From an uncultured Halomonas sp. (GTDB lineage: Bacteria; Pseudomonadota; Gammaproteobacteria; Pseudomonadales; Halomonadaceae): DNA of 64,000 nucleotides. Each line of letters begins with the position of its first letter. Position 1 is the stretch's first letter. Location of the stretch: positions 124,001-188,000 of the forward strand of contig NZ_CAMPKE010000003.1 in NCBI RefSeq assembly GCF_946887195.1, in the 5' to 3' direction. The position numbers and the translations under genes were made by a program. Below the pieces are notes generated by a model, which searched no databases, was not told the origin of the DNA, and saw nothing but the letters and a program-made list of their open reading frames with translations. Shown here in pieces: positions 44,994-53,191 of this stretch.

Positions 44994-45302
44994 ATGGCTG
45001 CCTTCATCGTCAATAACCGCATCTACGTCAATCCCGGTTTCGAAGAGGCGTTCGAGGCACGCTTCAAGATTCGCGCCGGTGAAATCGACAAGCAGCCAGG
45101 GTTCGTCGCCATGCGTGTGCTACGCCCGCTGGGCAACCAAGCGCCCTATGTCGTGGAGACCGAATGGCAGAGCCAGGAAGCCTTCCGTGCCTGGGTGGGC
45201 AGCGAAGACTTCAAACGCGCCCATGCCAACCCCATGCCCGCTGAAGCGACCCGCGAGGGCGGTGGAATCGAGCAATTCGATATCGTGATCAGTTCAGGCT
45301 GA
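44994..45302 (+). CDS. ABM-family monooxygenase, HmoA/IsdG-like
   Basis: 102 residues, start ATG 44994 with AGGAGAG upstream. The ferredoxin-like ABM fold is shown by VNNRIYVNPGFEEAFEARFK, QPGFVAMRVLRP, VETEWQSQEAFRAWV and a late FKRAHA, where the His is the haem ligand position of IsdG/HmoA enzymes. Haem degradation is plausible and would fit the Fur-like site upstream of the operon; antibiotic-biosynthesis-type monooxygenase of other substrate remains possible. Confidence 0.82.
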   Translation: MAAFIVNNRIYVNPGFEEAFEARFKIRAGEIDKQPGFVAMRVLRPLGNQAPYVVETEWQSQEAFRAWVGSEDFKRAHANPMPAEATREGGGIEQFDIVISSG

Positions 45303-45448
45303 TCCCGCCAGGTGGATTTGCATGATACGTATTCTCCATTCGAATTCGAGCCTGGTTGCTGGCCGCTCCTGATCGTTCAATCGTAATTCTTCGACTTTAG
45401 TCTCGAAATGCCAAAACCTCGTTGCGGTAACCGACGACAGGCATTAGG

Positions 45449-45473
45449 TTGTATGTTGTATGATGTATGACAA
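45449..45473. promoter_or_regulatory. Candidate GntR operator, triple 7-bp repeat
   Basis: Three consecutive copies of (T/A)TGTATG (45449-45455, 45456-45462, 45463-45469) run into ACAA, giving also a TTGT...ACAA dyad. It is the only repeat structure in the 287-base gap before the hexuronate cluster, which is otherwise featureless. It is a likely binding site for the FadR-type regulator at 52427. Confidence 0.5.
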
Positions 45474-45589
45474 GAACAAAGAACGACACGCTTGGTGAGC
45501 ATTCCAATAGTCCACATTGTCGTTCCGGTTAGTCATGAACTATGGCGAACGCTCATCCTGATAACTGAGCATGGTAAGAGGGAAGTCCA

Positions 45590-46507
45590 GTGAATTTTTC
45601 AAGAAACGATGTCATCGAGGCGATCAGCGATGGGTTGCTCTCCTTTCCCGTCACGGACTTCGACAAGCAGGGCGACTTCGATCGTGACAGTTATCGCCAG
45701 CGTCTGGAGTGGTTCGTCGGCCACGACATTTCAGCGGTTTTTGTCGCCGGCGGTACCGGTGAGTTCTTTAACCTGACTCTCGATGAGTACCGTGAAATCG
45801 TAACGCTTGCCGTCGAGACGGTTGCCGGCAGACTGCCGGTGATTGCCAGCGCCGGGTTGAGCGTCGGCAGTGGCAAGGCGTTCGCCAGGATAGCCGAGGA
45901 AGCGGGGGCCGATGGCATTCTATTGATGCCGCCCTATCTGACGGAATGCCCGCAAGATGGTCTGGTCGATTACGCGCGCCAGATCTGCGATTCGACGTCG
46001 ATCAATGTCATTTACTACAACCGAGGCAATGGCGTTCTGGATGCCCAGTCCGTGCAGGAACTGGCCGACCGCTGCCCGAACCTGATCGGTCTCAAGGACG
46101 GTAAGGGCGACATCCAGGCGCTCAACAAGATCATCAAGACGGTCGGCGATCGGCTGGCCTATGTTGGTGGCGTGCCGACGGCTGAGATCTACGCCGAGGC
46201 CTATCTCTCCATCGGTGTGAACACCTACTCCTCGGCCGTCTTCAACTTCGTGCCGGAGATGGCGGTAACGTTTTATAAAGCGCTGCGTAGTGGCAACAGC
46301 GATGTGGTTAGGAAAATCACCAGAGAATTCTTCATTCCCTTTATCGATCTCCGTGACAACAAGAAAGGCTACGCGGTGAGCCTGATCAAGGAGGGCGCCG
46401 CTATTATCGGTAAGCCGGCTGGTGGTGTACGGACGCCCTTGACGATGCCGACACCCGAAGAGCGTCAGCAACTTGAGGCGTTGATTGGCGTTGCAAGGCA
46501 ACTATAA
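45590..46507 (+). CDS. kdgD: 5-dehydro-4-deoxyglucarate dehydratase
   Basis: 305 residues from a GTG at 45590. Aldolase-fold motifs: GTGEFFNLTLDEY at residue 55, IYYNRGNGV with Tyr143, and NLIGLKDGKGD with Schiff-base Lys169. The family dehydrates and decarboxylates 5-keto-4-deoxyglucarate to 2-oxoglutarate semialdehyde. It opens the hexuronate cluster, whose other enzymes supply this substrate. The substrate assignment rests on both motif and context. Confidence 0.92.
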   Translation: MNFSRNDVIEAISDGLLSFPVTDFDKQGDFDRDSYRQRLEWFVGHDISAVFVAGGTGEFFNLTLDEYREIVTLAVETVAGRLPVIASAGLSVGSGKAFARIAEEAGADGILLMPPYLTECPQDGLVDYARQICDSTSINVIYYNRGNGVLDAQSVQELADRCPNLIGLKDGKGDIQALNKIIKTVGDRLAYVGGVPTAEIYAEAYLSIGVNTYSSAVFNFVPEMAVTFYKALRSGNSDVVRKITREFFIPFIDLRDNKKGYAVSLIKEGAAIIGKPAGGVRTPLTMPTPEERQQLEALIGVARQL

Positions 46508-46549
46508 CGACAAATGACTGAGTCATTTTCATGCTAAAGGAGTTGTAAC

Positions 46550-47548
46550 ATGCAAACAAAAAGAAATTCAGGATTTAACTGTGCTATGCGAATGGCCGCA
46601 GCTGCCGGAGCGCTCATGATATTCGCCTTGCCGGTTCAGGCGGAAGATTGGCGGGGCTGGAATATTCATCCACCGGGGTATCCTAATTCAGTTGCAATGG
46701 AGGCTTTTGCCAAGCAAGTCACGGAAAAGACCGAAGGCCGTGTAACCCCAAGGGTGTATAATAACGCAGTGCTTGGCTCTCAACCGGATGCTATCATGCA
46801 AGTGCGTAACGGCGCGCTTGATTTCGCGAATTTCAATATGGGGCCAATGGGGCCCATTGTAAAAGAAACGAACGTGCTCTCTTTGCCTTTTATATTTAAC
46901 AGCACGGAGCATATGTATAAGGTCATGGATGGCGAAATTGGCGAGCGCTTTGCCGATGCGCTTGCCGAAGAGAACCTGATCGCTCTTTCCTGGTTCGGCT
47001 CCGGGGCACGTAGTCTATACAATACAAAGCATCCCATAGAGACTCCTGAAGATGTCCAAGGTTTGAAATTTCGTGTGATGAATAATGATATCTACGTCGA
47101 TATGATAGATTCATTAGGCGGCAATGCGACACCAATGGCTTATGGTGAAGTATATCAATCCCTGAAGACAGGCGTTCTCGATGGCGCCGAAAATAACTAT
47201 CCTTCATACGAATCCAGTGGTCATTACGAAATCGCCAAGTATTACTCGCTTACTGAGCATCTGATTATTCCTGAGTGTATATGTATAGCGAAGTCAAGTT
47301 GGGAAGAGCTTTCCGATAAGGATCAGGATATCGTGCGTCAAGCTGCCATCGATGCGGCCAAGATACAACGGAAGCTGTGGGCTGACAGGGTCGAGGCCAG
47401 TCGCGACATCATTCTGGAAGCTGGGGCGAAAATCAATGAAATCAGCGATAAATCGGCTTTCCAGGATAAAATGGAGCCTGTCTACGACGATTTCATAGCG
47501 GAAAATCCTGATCTCGAACCTCTTATTCGTGATATTCAGAATTTCTAG
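46550..47548 (+). CDS. TRAP transporter substrate-binding protein (hexuronate cluster)
   Basis: 332 residues with a signal peptide ending near VQAED (residue 27). DctP features include HPPGYPNSVAMEAFAKQVTEKTEGRV, the clamp Arg in GLKFRVMNNDIYVDM, and MAYGEVYQSLKTGVLDGAENNYPSY. The protein should bind a uronate, given the enzymes around it. Base composition is markedly AT-rich (47041-47100 has 23 G+C in 60). A 12-bp hairpin follows the gene. Confidence 0.93.
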   Translation: MQTKRNSGFNCAMRMAAAAGALMIFALPVQAEDWRGWNIHPPGYPNSVAMEAFAKQVTEKTEGRVTPRVYNNAVLGSQPDAIMQVRNGALDFANFNMGPMGPIVKETNVLSLPFIFNSTEHMYKVMDGEIGERFADALAEENLIALSWFGSGARSLYNTKHPIETPEDVQGLKFRVMNNDIYVDMIDSLGGNATPMAYGEVYQSLKTGVLDGAENNYPSYESSGHYEIAKYYSLTEHLIIPECICIAKSSWEELSDKDQDIVRQAAIDAAKIQRKLWADRVEASRDIILEAGAKINEISDKSAFQDKMEPVYDDFIAENPDLEPLIRDIQNF

Positions 47549-47567
47549 TTGTTCATAATATGAAGCT

Positions 47568-47603
47568 GAGCCTCTCGATGGCGGCAAGTTGATCGAGAGG
47601 CTC
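47568..47603 (+). other. Intra-operon hairpin between dctP and dctQ (hexuronate cluster)
   Basis: Perfect 12-bp stem GAGCCTCTCGAT (47568-47579) with ATCGAGAGGCTC (47592-47603) and a 12-base loop, no T run. It is placed like the hairpin at 12736 in the other TRAP operon. Confidence 0.7.
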
Positions 47604-47619
47604 CAAAGAGGGTTAAGCC

Positions 47620-48156
47620 GTGGATTCATATTCTGATCAGGCTAATGTTCAAGGCGAATCAAGAAAAAGGCGCTCCGTTAATTTGCTATTGGATGCCATT
47701 GCACAGCTCTGTATCGTTTGCGCTGGCGCTTTGTTGGTTTTCGTGGTCGCTATCTTTGGCTGGCTGGTATTTGGCCGTTATGTATTGAACGATACACCCA
47801 CTTGGGTTGAGCAAGTCTCCTTGGTGCTGGTGGTCTATATTACCTTCCTTGGCGCTGCAGCGGGGGTACGCAATAATAGTCATCTGAGTATTGATTTCAT
47901 TCGTGAGGGTCTCCCCGGCCTGCCTCGAGAAATCATGCGTTACTTGGCGGATTTTATTGTCATTGTTTTTGGCGGCTTCATGGCCTGGCAAGGTTGGTTC
48001 ATGGTTATTGGAAACTTGGACAGGCCTATTCCCATTATTGGTATTTCGGAAAGCTGGCGCGCAGCACCGCTCGTTATTTGCGGGGTGCTCATGATCCTGT
48101 TCTCCGCTGTTAATGTCGTTGAGCGGCTTTTCCATACCGGACGCGAGAAGGATTAA
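47620..48156 (+). CDS. TRAP transporter small permease (DctQ family)
   Basis: 178 residues, start GTG 47620. Four hydrophobic segments from about residue 27 on (LLLDAIAQLCIVCAGALLVF, VSLVLVVYITFLGAA, YLADFIVIVFGGFMAW, APLVICGVLMILFS). WVEQVSLVLVVY and RNNSHLSIDFI mark the DctQ family. Partner of the DctM subunit whose gene starts four bases after this stop. Confidence 0.9.
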   Translation: MDSYSDQANVQGESRKRRSVNLLLDAIAQLCIVCAGALLVFVVAIFGWLVFGRYVLNDTPTWVEQVSLVLVVYITFLGAAAGVRNNSHLSIDFIREGLPGLPREIMRYLADFIVIVFGGFMAWQGWFMVIGNLDRPIPIIGISESWRAAPLVICGVLMILFSAVNVVERLFHTGREKD

Positions 48157-48160
48157 AGAA

Positions 48161-49441
48161 ATGGGATTGAGCATTCTTTTCGGCCTGTTCTTTCTGGGCC
48201 TGATTGTCGGCGCACCGGTAGCCTTCGCCGTAGGGCTGGCGGCTGTTGGTGCCTTTTTATACGAAGGCCTGCCTATTTTTGTTGCTTTCCAACGTATTCT
48301 TTCAGGTATTTCTGTTTTCTCGTTATTGGCTATTCCGTTTTTCATCTTCGCTGGTGAACTGATGCTTCATGGGGGCATTTCCAATCGGCTGGTACGCCTG
48401 GCATCTGCTGCCGTCGGGCGTGTGCGCGGCGGGCTTGGTCTAGTCAACGTCGGCTCTTCGATGATGTTTGGTGGAATCTCTGGCTCGGCTGTTGCCGATG
48501 TGTCTGCCTTGGGTACCATCCTGATGCCAGTCATGAAAGAGAAGGGCTATGATGCCGATTATGCTGTCAATGTGACGGTAACTTCTTCTATTGCCGGTGT
48601 GGTCATTCCGCCAAGCCACAATATGATTTTATACGCTGTGGCAGCGGGGGGTGGTATCTCGATTACACAGCTATTCATAGCTGGGATCGTACCTGGGGTG
48701 TTGATGTGCCTTGCCTTGGCCATTGCCGCTTATTTGGTTGCCGTTAAGCGTGGTTATGCCGGTGAGGAGTTTCCTGGCTGGCATGCGCTGATCATCAGTT
48801 TTGTGGCCGCGTTACCAGGGCTTTTGACAGCCGTTATCATAGTCGGTGGGGTTCTCTCCGGTATATTGACTGTTACCGAATCCGGCGCGTTCGGTGCCAT
48901 TTATGCCATCGTCATTACCAGCCTGGTTTACCGTGAGTTAAATTGGAAGTCTTTCAAGCTTGCGGTTTACCAGGCGGTACGTACTACTGCGTTGGTAATG
49001 ATACTGGTAGGCTGTGCATCCGCATTCTCTTATATGTTGGCGCTTTATGGCGTGCCCGAGTTGCTTACCGGTGCATTGACTGCTATTTCGGATAATCCCT
49101 ATGTAATTCTATTGATGCTGAATCTGATTTTGTTGGCTCTCGGCATGATTATGGACATGGCGGCACTTATCCTGATTTGTACGCCGATATTTTTACCGGT
49201 TGCCATTCAGTGCGGCATGGGGCCCATTCAGTTCGGCATCATCTTGATGATGAATCTGGGGATCGGCTTATGTACGCCGCCCGTTGGCTCCTGCCTTTTC
49301 GTAGGCAGTGCGATTGGGGGCATTAAAATAGAACACGCCGTGCGAACCATATGGCCATTCTATTTGTCACTTTTCCTGGTGCTCATGCTGGTCACTTATG
49401 TTCCTGCCATCTCGCTGACGTTGCCGGGCTTCTTTGATTAG
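48161..49441 (+). CDS. TRAP transporter large permease (DctM family)
   Basis: 426 residues from ATG 48161. DctM signatures: LLAIPFFIFAGELMLHGGISNRLV, GGISGSAVADVSALGTILMPVMKEKGYD, AGVVIPPSHNMILYAVAAGG, and LCTPPVGSCLFVGSAIGG. About 12 membrane segments. Ion-coupled uptake of the hexuronate delivered by the binding protein. Same AT-rich composition as the dctP and dctQ genes before it. Confidence 0.95.
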   Translation: MGLSILFGLFFLGLIVGAPVAFAVGLAAVGAFLYEGLPIFVAFQRILSGISVFSLLAIPFFIFAGELMLHGGISNRLVRLASAAVGRVRGGLGLVNVGSSMMFGGISGSAVADVSALGTILMPVMKEKGYDADYAVNVTVTSSIAGVVIPPSHNMILYAVAAGGGISITQLFIAGIVPGVLMCLALAIAAYLVAVKRGYAGEEFPGWHALIISFVAALPGLLTAVIIVGGVLSGILTVTESGAFGAIYAIVITSLVYRELNWKSFKLAVYQAVRTTALVMILVGCASAFSYMLALYGVPELLTGALTAISDNPYVILLMLNLILLALGMIMDMAALILICTPIFLPVAIQCGMGPIQFGIILMMNLGIGLCTPPVGSCLFVGSAIGGIKIEHAVRTIWPFYLSLFLVLMLVTYVPAISLTLPGFFD

Positions 49442-49471
49442 CAGCATGTTGCTTAATACGAGTTATTGAAT

Positions 49472-50608
49472 ATGAAAATTGAAAGTGTAACTACGCATAT
49501 TCTCGATTATAAGCTAGACGAGCCCTTCGAGAGCGCATCGATGCGCTTTGAAAGGCGGCAGCATTGCCTGGTCGAAGTGGTTTGTGACGATGGCACCGTT
49601 GGCTGGGGCGAATGTCTGGGCCCAGCCAAGGCCAATGCGGCTGTAGTCGGTATTTATGGCGCCGCCCTGATTGGCCGTAACCCGCTTGAAACTGAGAAGC
49701 GCTGGCTCGAGCTCTACAATCTGTTGCGCGATCAGGGTCAGCGTGGTCTGACGATGACGGCCCTGAGCGGTATTGACATTGCGTTATGGGACATAAAAGG
49801 CAAGCACTTCGGGGCTTCCGTCTCTGAATTGCTGGGCGGACGCTTCCGCGAAAGCGTCCGCGCTTATGCCACGGGCTCCTTTCGGCGTGAAGGTGTGGAT
49901 CGGGTACAGGATGTCGCCAATGAGGTGGCCGGCTATGCCGGGGAGGGATTTCATGGCGTCAAGATCAAGATCGGCTTCGATATCGAAGAGGATCTACGCT
50001 CGATCGAAGCCGCGCGTGAGGCGATAGGCCCGCAGCGGCGGCTCATGATCGATGCCAATCACGGCTATGATCTTCTGGAGGCGCTGGAAGTCGGCAAGCG
50101 TGCCGAAAAATACCGCATCGATTGGTTCGAAGAGCCAGTCTTGCCGGAACAGATTGCCACCTATCGTGCCGTACGAGCCGGGCAGCCCATACCGGTTGCT
50201 AGCGGTGAAAACTGGCATGGCCGCTATGCGATGCTGGAGCCACTGTCGACCCGCGCCGTGGATATCGCTCAGCCCGATGTCTGCGGAGTCGGCGGTTTTA
50301 CCGAAATGCGGCGCATCGTCGATATGGCCGCCATGTTCGGCGTTCGGCTGGTACCGCATGTCTGGGGCACGGCGGTCTGTATCGCGGCAAGTCTGCAGGT
50401 CATGGCGGCCTTGCCACCCAACCCGCCGCGTCGCAATCCCATCGAGCCGATCATGGAGTTCGACCGGACGAAGAATCCATTCCGGCAGGCTGTCGTAACG
50501 CATCCCATCGAGCATGATGGCGGTATTATCCACATCCCGAATGGCCCCGGTCTCGGTATCGAGATCAACCGGGACGCTCTATGCCGCTTCGCGCTACAGG
50601 AGGCATGA
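49472..50608 (+). CDS. gci: Enolase-superfamily galactarolactone cycloisomerase
   Basis: 378 residues from ATG 49472 (an ATG six bases earlier is equally usable). Muconate-lactonising fold: capping domain to about residue 125, then FHGVKIKIGF (catalytic Lys-x-Lys), MIDANHGYD, WFEEPV and ASGENWHGRY for the three metal ligands, and PHVWGT with His. Length and motifs resemble Agrobacterium Gci, which opens galactarolactone to 3-deoxy-2-keto-hexarate. Context with uronate dehydrogenase and KdgD supports this; another acid-sugar dehydratase is the alternative. Confidence 0.82.
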   Translation: MKIESVTTHILDYKLDEPFESASMRFERRQHCLVEVVCDDGTVGWGECLGPAKANAAVVGIYGAALIGRNPLETEKRWLELYNLLRDQGQRGLTMTALSGIDIALWDIKGKHFGASVSELLGGRFRESVRAYATGSFRREGVDRVQDVANEVAGYAGEGFHGVKIKIGFDIEEDLRSIEAAREAIGPQRRLMIDANHGYDLLEALEVGKRAEKYRIDWFEEPVLPEQIATYRAVRAGQPIPVASGENWHGRYAMLEPLSTRAVDIAQPDVCGVGGFTEMRRIVDMAAMFGVRLVPHVWGTAVCIAASLQVMAALPPNPPRRNPIEPIMEFDRTKNPFRQAVVTHPIEHDGGIIHIPNGPGLGIEINRDALCRFALQEA

Positions 50609-50610
50609 GC

Positions 50611-51474
50611 ATGTCCGCGATTCCAGCCAATACCCGCCCCCTCGGCGGTCCCGCTCCCTCACTGAAAGCGCCACCTGGCGCTACCGATTGCCATATCCAT
50701 ATGTATCTTCCGGGCTATGAAGCGCAGCCCGGTGGACCCCAGATTCCCGAGCTCGCCACGGTCGACGATTATCGTCAAGTGCAGCAGCGGTTATCGCTCG
50801 AGCGAGTCGTGCTGACACAATCGAATGCTTATCAACTGGATAATCGCGCCCTGCTGAAGGCATTGGGTCAGTTAGGAACGCAAACGGCACGCGCCATAGC
50901 CGCCGTATCGCCTAATACACCCATCGATGAATTGCGCCATTGGCACGACCAGGGCGTGCGCGGCGCGCGGATCATGAACCTGCCGGGCGGAGCCGTGACG
51001 ATCGATGAAATGCTCGATATCGAGCGATTGATTCGCGGTTTTGGCTGGCACTTGATGGTCCAGTTCAATGGCCGAAATCTGGAAGAGTACATCGGCGATC
51101 TTCGCAGGGTCGAAGTCGATTATATCATCGATCACATTGGCAAGTTCGTGCCGCCAGTGGCGGCTGACGATGCGCGAGTCGACGATATCCTACGCTTGCT
51201 GGATCGCGGTAACGCCTGGTTCAAGATCTGTGGGGCTTACGAGACCAGTCAATCAGGCGGGCCTGGATATGATGATGTGGGAGAAGTCGCCAAGCGTGTC
51301 ATAAGTCATGCACCCGAGCGCATTGTCTGGGGTAGCAACTGGCCGCATGTGGGCGTTCCCAGAGATCGGTATCCCGATGATGCCGAGCAGCTCGATACAC
51401 TGCTCGGTTGGGCTAGCCCAGCCGTACGCCAAAAGATTCTGGTCGATAATCCTGCCGCGCTTTATGGCTTTTGA
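50611..51474 (+). CDS. gli: D-galactarolactone isomerase (amidohydrolase family)
   Basis: About 287 residues from ATG 50611 (MSAIPANTRP; ATG 50605 and an overlapping 50581 start are also possible). Amidohydrolase metal motif DCHIHMYLP near residue 25, then VDYIIDHIGKF and the final IVWGSNWPHVGVP. Resembles the Agrobacterium galactarolactone isomerase that converts the 1,5-lactone from uronate dehydrogenase into the 1,4-lactone. It follows gci at once. Confidence 0.82.
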   Translation: MSAIPANTRPLGGPAPSLKAPPGATDCHIHMYLPGYEAQPGGPQIPELATVDDYRQVQQRLSLERVVLTQSNAYQLDNRALLKALGQLGTQTARAIAAVSPNTPIDELRHWHDQGVRGARIMNLPGGAVTIDEMLDIERLIRGFGWHLMVQFNGRNLEEYIGDLRRVEVDYIIDHIGKFVPPVAADDARVDDILRLLDRGNAWFKICGAYETSQSGGPGYDDVGEVAKRVISHAPERIVWGSNWPHVGVPRDRYPDDAEQLDTLLGWASPAVRQKILVDNPAALYGF

Positions 51475-51548
51475 TGGGAAATCGGCTCAGCTCTTCTTGA
51501 GTCGGTTTCTATTCAGACGGATAACGTAATGAGTAAAAGGAGTCATTC

Positions 51549-52349
51549 ATGTTGAATCGGTTACTGGTGACGGGAGCTGCCGGCATTGTAGGCCAGGCAA
51601 TCAGGCCTCATTTATCGCGTTTGGCCCGAGAGGTTCGCCTTTCTGACATCATCGAGTTGGATAGCGCAGCCGCTCATGAGGAATTTGTCATGTGTGATTT
51701 GGCCGATCCCCGAGCGGTCAATGATCTGGTAGCCGGTTGTGACGGCATCCTCCACCTGGGTGGCGTTTCTGTCGAGAAGCCCTGGAATAGCATACTTCAG
51801 GCCAACATAATCGGTGCTTATAACATTTATGAGGCGGCTAGAAAGCTTGATAAGCCACGCATCGTTTTTGCAAGTTCGAATCATACGATTGGTTATTATG
51901 AGCGTACGACCAGGATAGACACTAACGTACCGCACCGCCCCGATTCCCTGTATGGCGTTTCGAAATGCTTTGGTGAGGATTTGGCGAGCCTTTATTTCAA
52001 TAAATTCGGTATCGAAACCCTGAGCGTACGTATCGGCTCCTGCTTTCCCAAGCCGGCGGATACCCGCATGATGGCCACTTGGCTGAGTGTCGGTGATTTC
52101 ATGAATCTGGTGCAGCGTGCCTTCTCTGCACCCAAGCTGGCTTACACGGTGGTTTATGGAGTCTCCAATAACGCCGAGAAATGGTGGGACAATAGCCGAT
52201 CGGGTTTCCTCGGCTGGGTTCCCGAGGATAGCTCCGAAGCATGGCGTATCGAGGTCGAGGCACAGATGCCGTCTATCGATAGCGACGATCCCGCCGTTGT
52301 TTACCAAGGTGGGAAGTTCGCCGCTTCCGGGCACCCCGATGATGAGTAG
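51549..52349 (+). CDS. udh: Uronate dehydrogenase
   Basis: 266 residues, ATG 51549 with AAGGAG upstream. Extended SDR family: VTGAAGIVG at residue 7, ILHLGGVSVEKPW, FASSNHTIGYY and the catalytic Tyr135-x-x-x-Lys139 (YGVSK). The length and the Tyr/Lys position match Agrobacterium Udh. Oxidises galacturonate or glucuronate with NAD to the aldarolactone, the first step of the oxidative pathway. Confidence 0.9.
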   Translation: MLNRLLVTGAAGIVGQAIRPHLSRLAREVRLSDIIELDSAAAHEEFVMCDLADPRAVNDLVAGCDGILHLGGVSVEKPWNSILQANIIGAYNIYEAARKLDKPRIVFASSNHTIGYYERTTRIDTNVPHRPDSLYGVSKCFGEDLASLYFNKFGIETLSVRIGSCFPKPADTRMMATWLSVGDFMNLVQRAFSAPKLAYTVVYGVSNNAEKWWDNSRSGFLGWVPEDSSEAWRIEVEAQMPSIDSDDPAVVYQGGKFAASGHPDDE

Positions 52350-52426
52350 AGCGCACGGGTGCGTTCGTGTTTTCCCTGGCGGCAAGCGATACTATGACAT
52401 TGCCGCTTAAAATAATGGTGTGACGT

Positions 52427-53182
52427 ATGACCGGGAACGCTGGATTCCTGACTGAGGTCGCTCAGATCAATGTACGCAAACTTTCTAGAGAAGGTAGCCT
52501 GTCATTGAATGTGGCCGATCAGTTGGAAGCACTTATTACGCAAGGCAAGGTTCTGGTTGGGCAAAAGCTTCCAACCGAAAACGGTCTGTGCGAGTCGTTT
52601 GGCGTGAGTCGCACCGTCATTCGCGAAGCAATTACCCACCTTAAATCCCTGGGGCTGGTGGAAACGCGTCGTGGCGTAGGAACCACCGTCATCCGCGCAG
52701 CCACCATAGAGACGATGCCTGCGGAGAAGATCAACCCCACCACGGTCGAAGACATTCTTCATATACTCGAATTGCGACTCAATATCGAACCCGCCGCAGC
52801 CGAACTTGCCGCCATTCGCCATGACGAGCACGATCGTATCGTCCTCAACGAAAAGCATGAAGCTTTCATCAAGGCTCGCAACGAAGCCTCCCAGGCCCGT
52901 GTCGAGGATTATGAGTTTCATTTCGCCATCGCGACGGCAACCAAGAATCCTTTCTTCAAGATATTTTACGAACAGTTGAGCCAGGCCGTTATCCCGCGGG
53001 CCAAGTTGATGAGCGTCGAAATCAATAAGTCGGCGACGAAAAAATATTTAGGTCGTGTGCTCGAAGAGCATGGTTATATTCTCGAAGCCATCCTTGCACG
53101 GGATTCGGAGTCGGCGAGAGAAATGATGTATCAGCATCTCAACCGTGCCCGTAACATGTATATAAAATATCAAGAGTCATAA
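52427..53182 (+). CDS. GntR family regulator (FadR subfamily)
   Basis: 251 residues from ATG 52427. Winged helix at residues 20-85 (GQKLPTENGLCESFGVSRTVIREAITHLKSLGLVETRRGVGT) and an all-helical FCD ligand domain (residues 105-240) with metal-ligand type Asp/His positions. It is encoded inside the hexuronate operon and is the likely repressor, released by a pathway acid. The triple repeat at 45449 is its best candidate target. Confidence 0.9.
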   Translation: MTGNAGFLTEVAQINVRKLSREGSLSLNVADQLEALITQGKVLVGQKLPTENGLCESFGVSRTVIREAITHLKSLGLVETRRGVGTTVIRAATIETMPAEKINPTTVEDILHILELRLNIEPAAAELAAIRHDEHDRIVLNEKHEAFIKARNEASQARVEDYEFHFAIATATKNPFFKIFYEQLSQAVIPRAKLMSVEINKSATKKYLGRVLEEHGYILEAILARDSESAREMMYQHLNRARNMYIKYQES

Positions 53183-53191
53183 AAGGCGATC

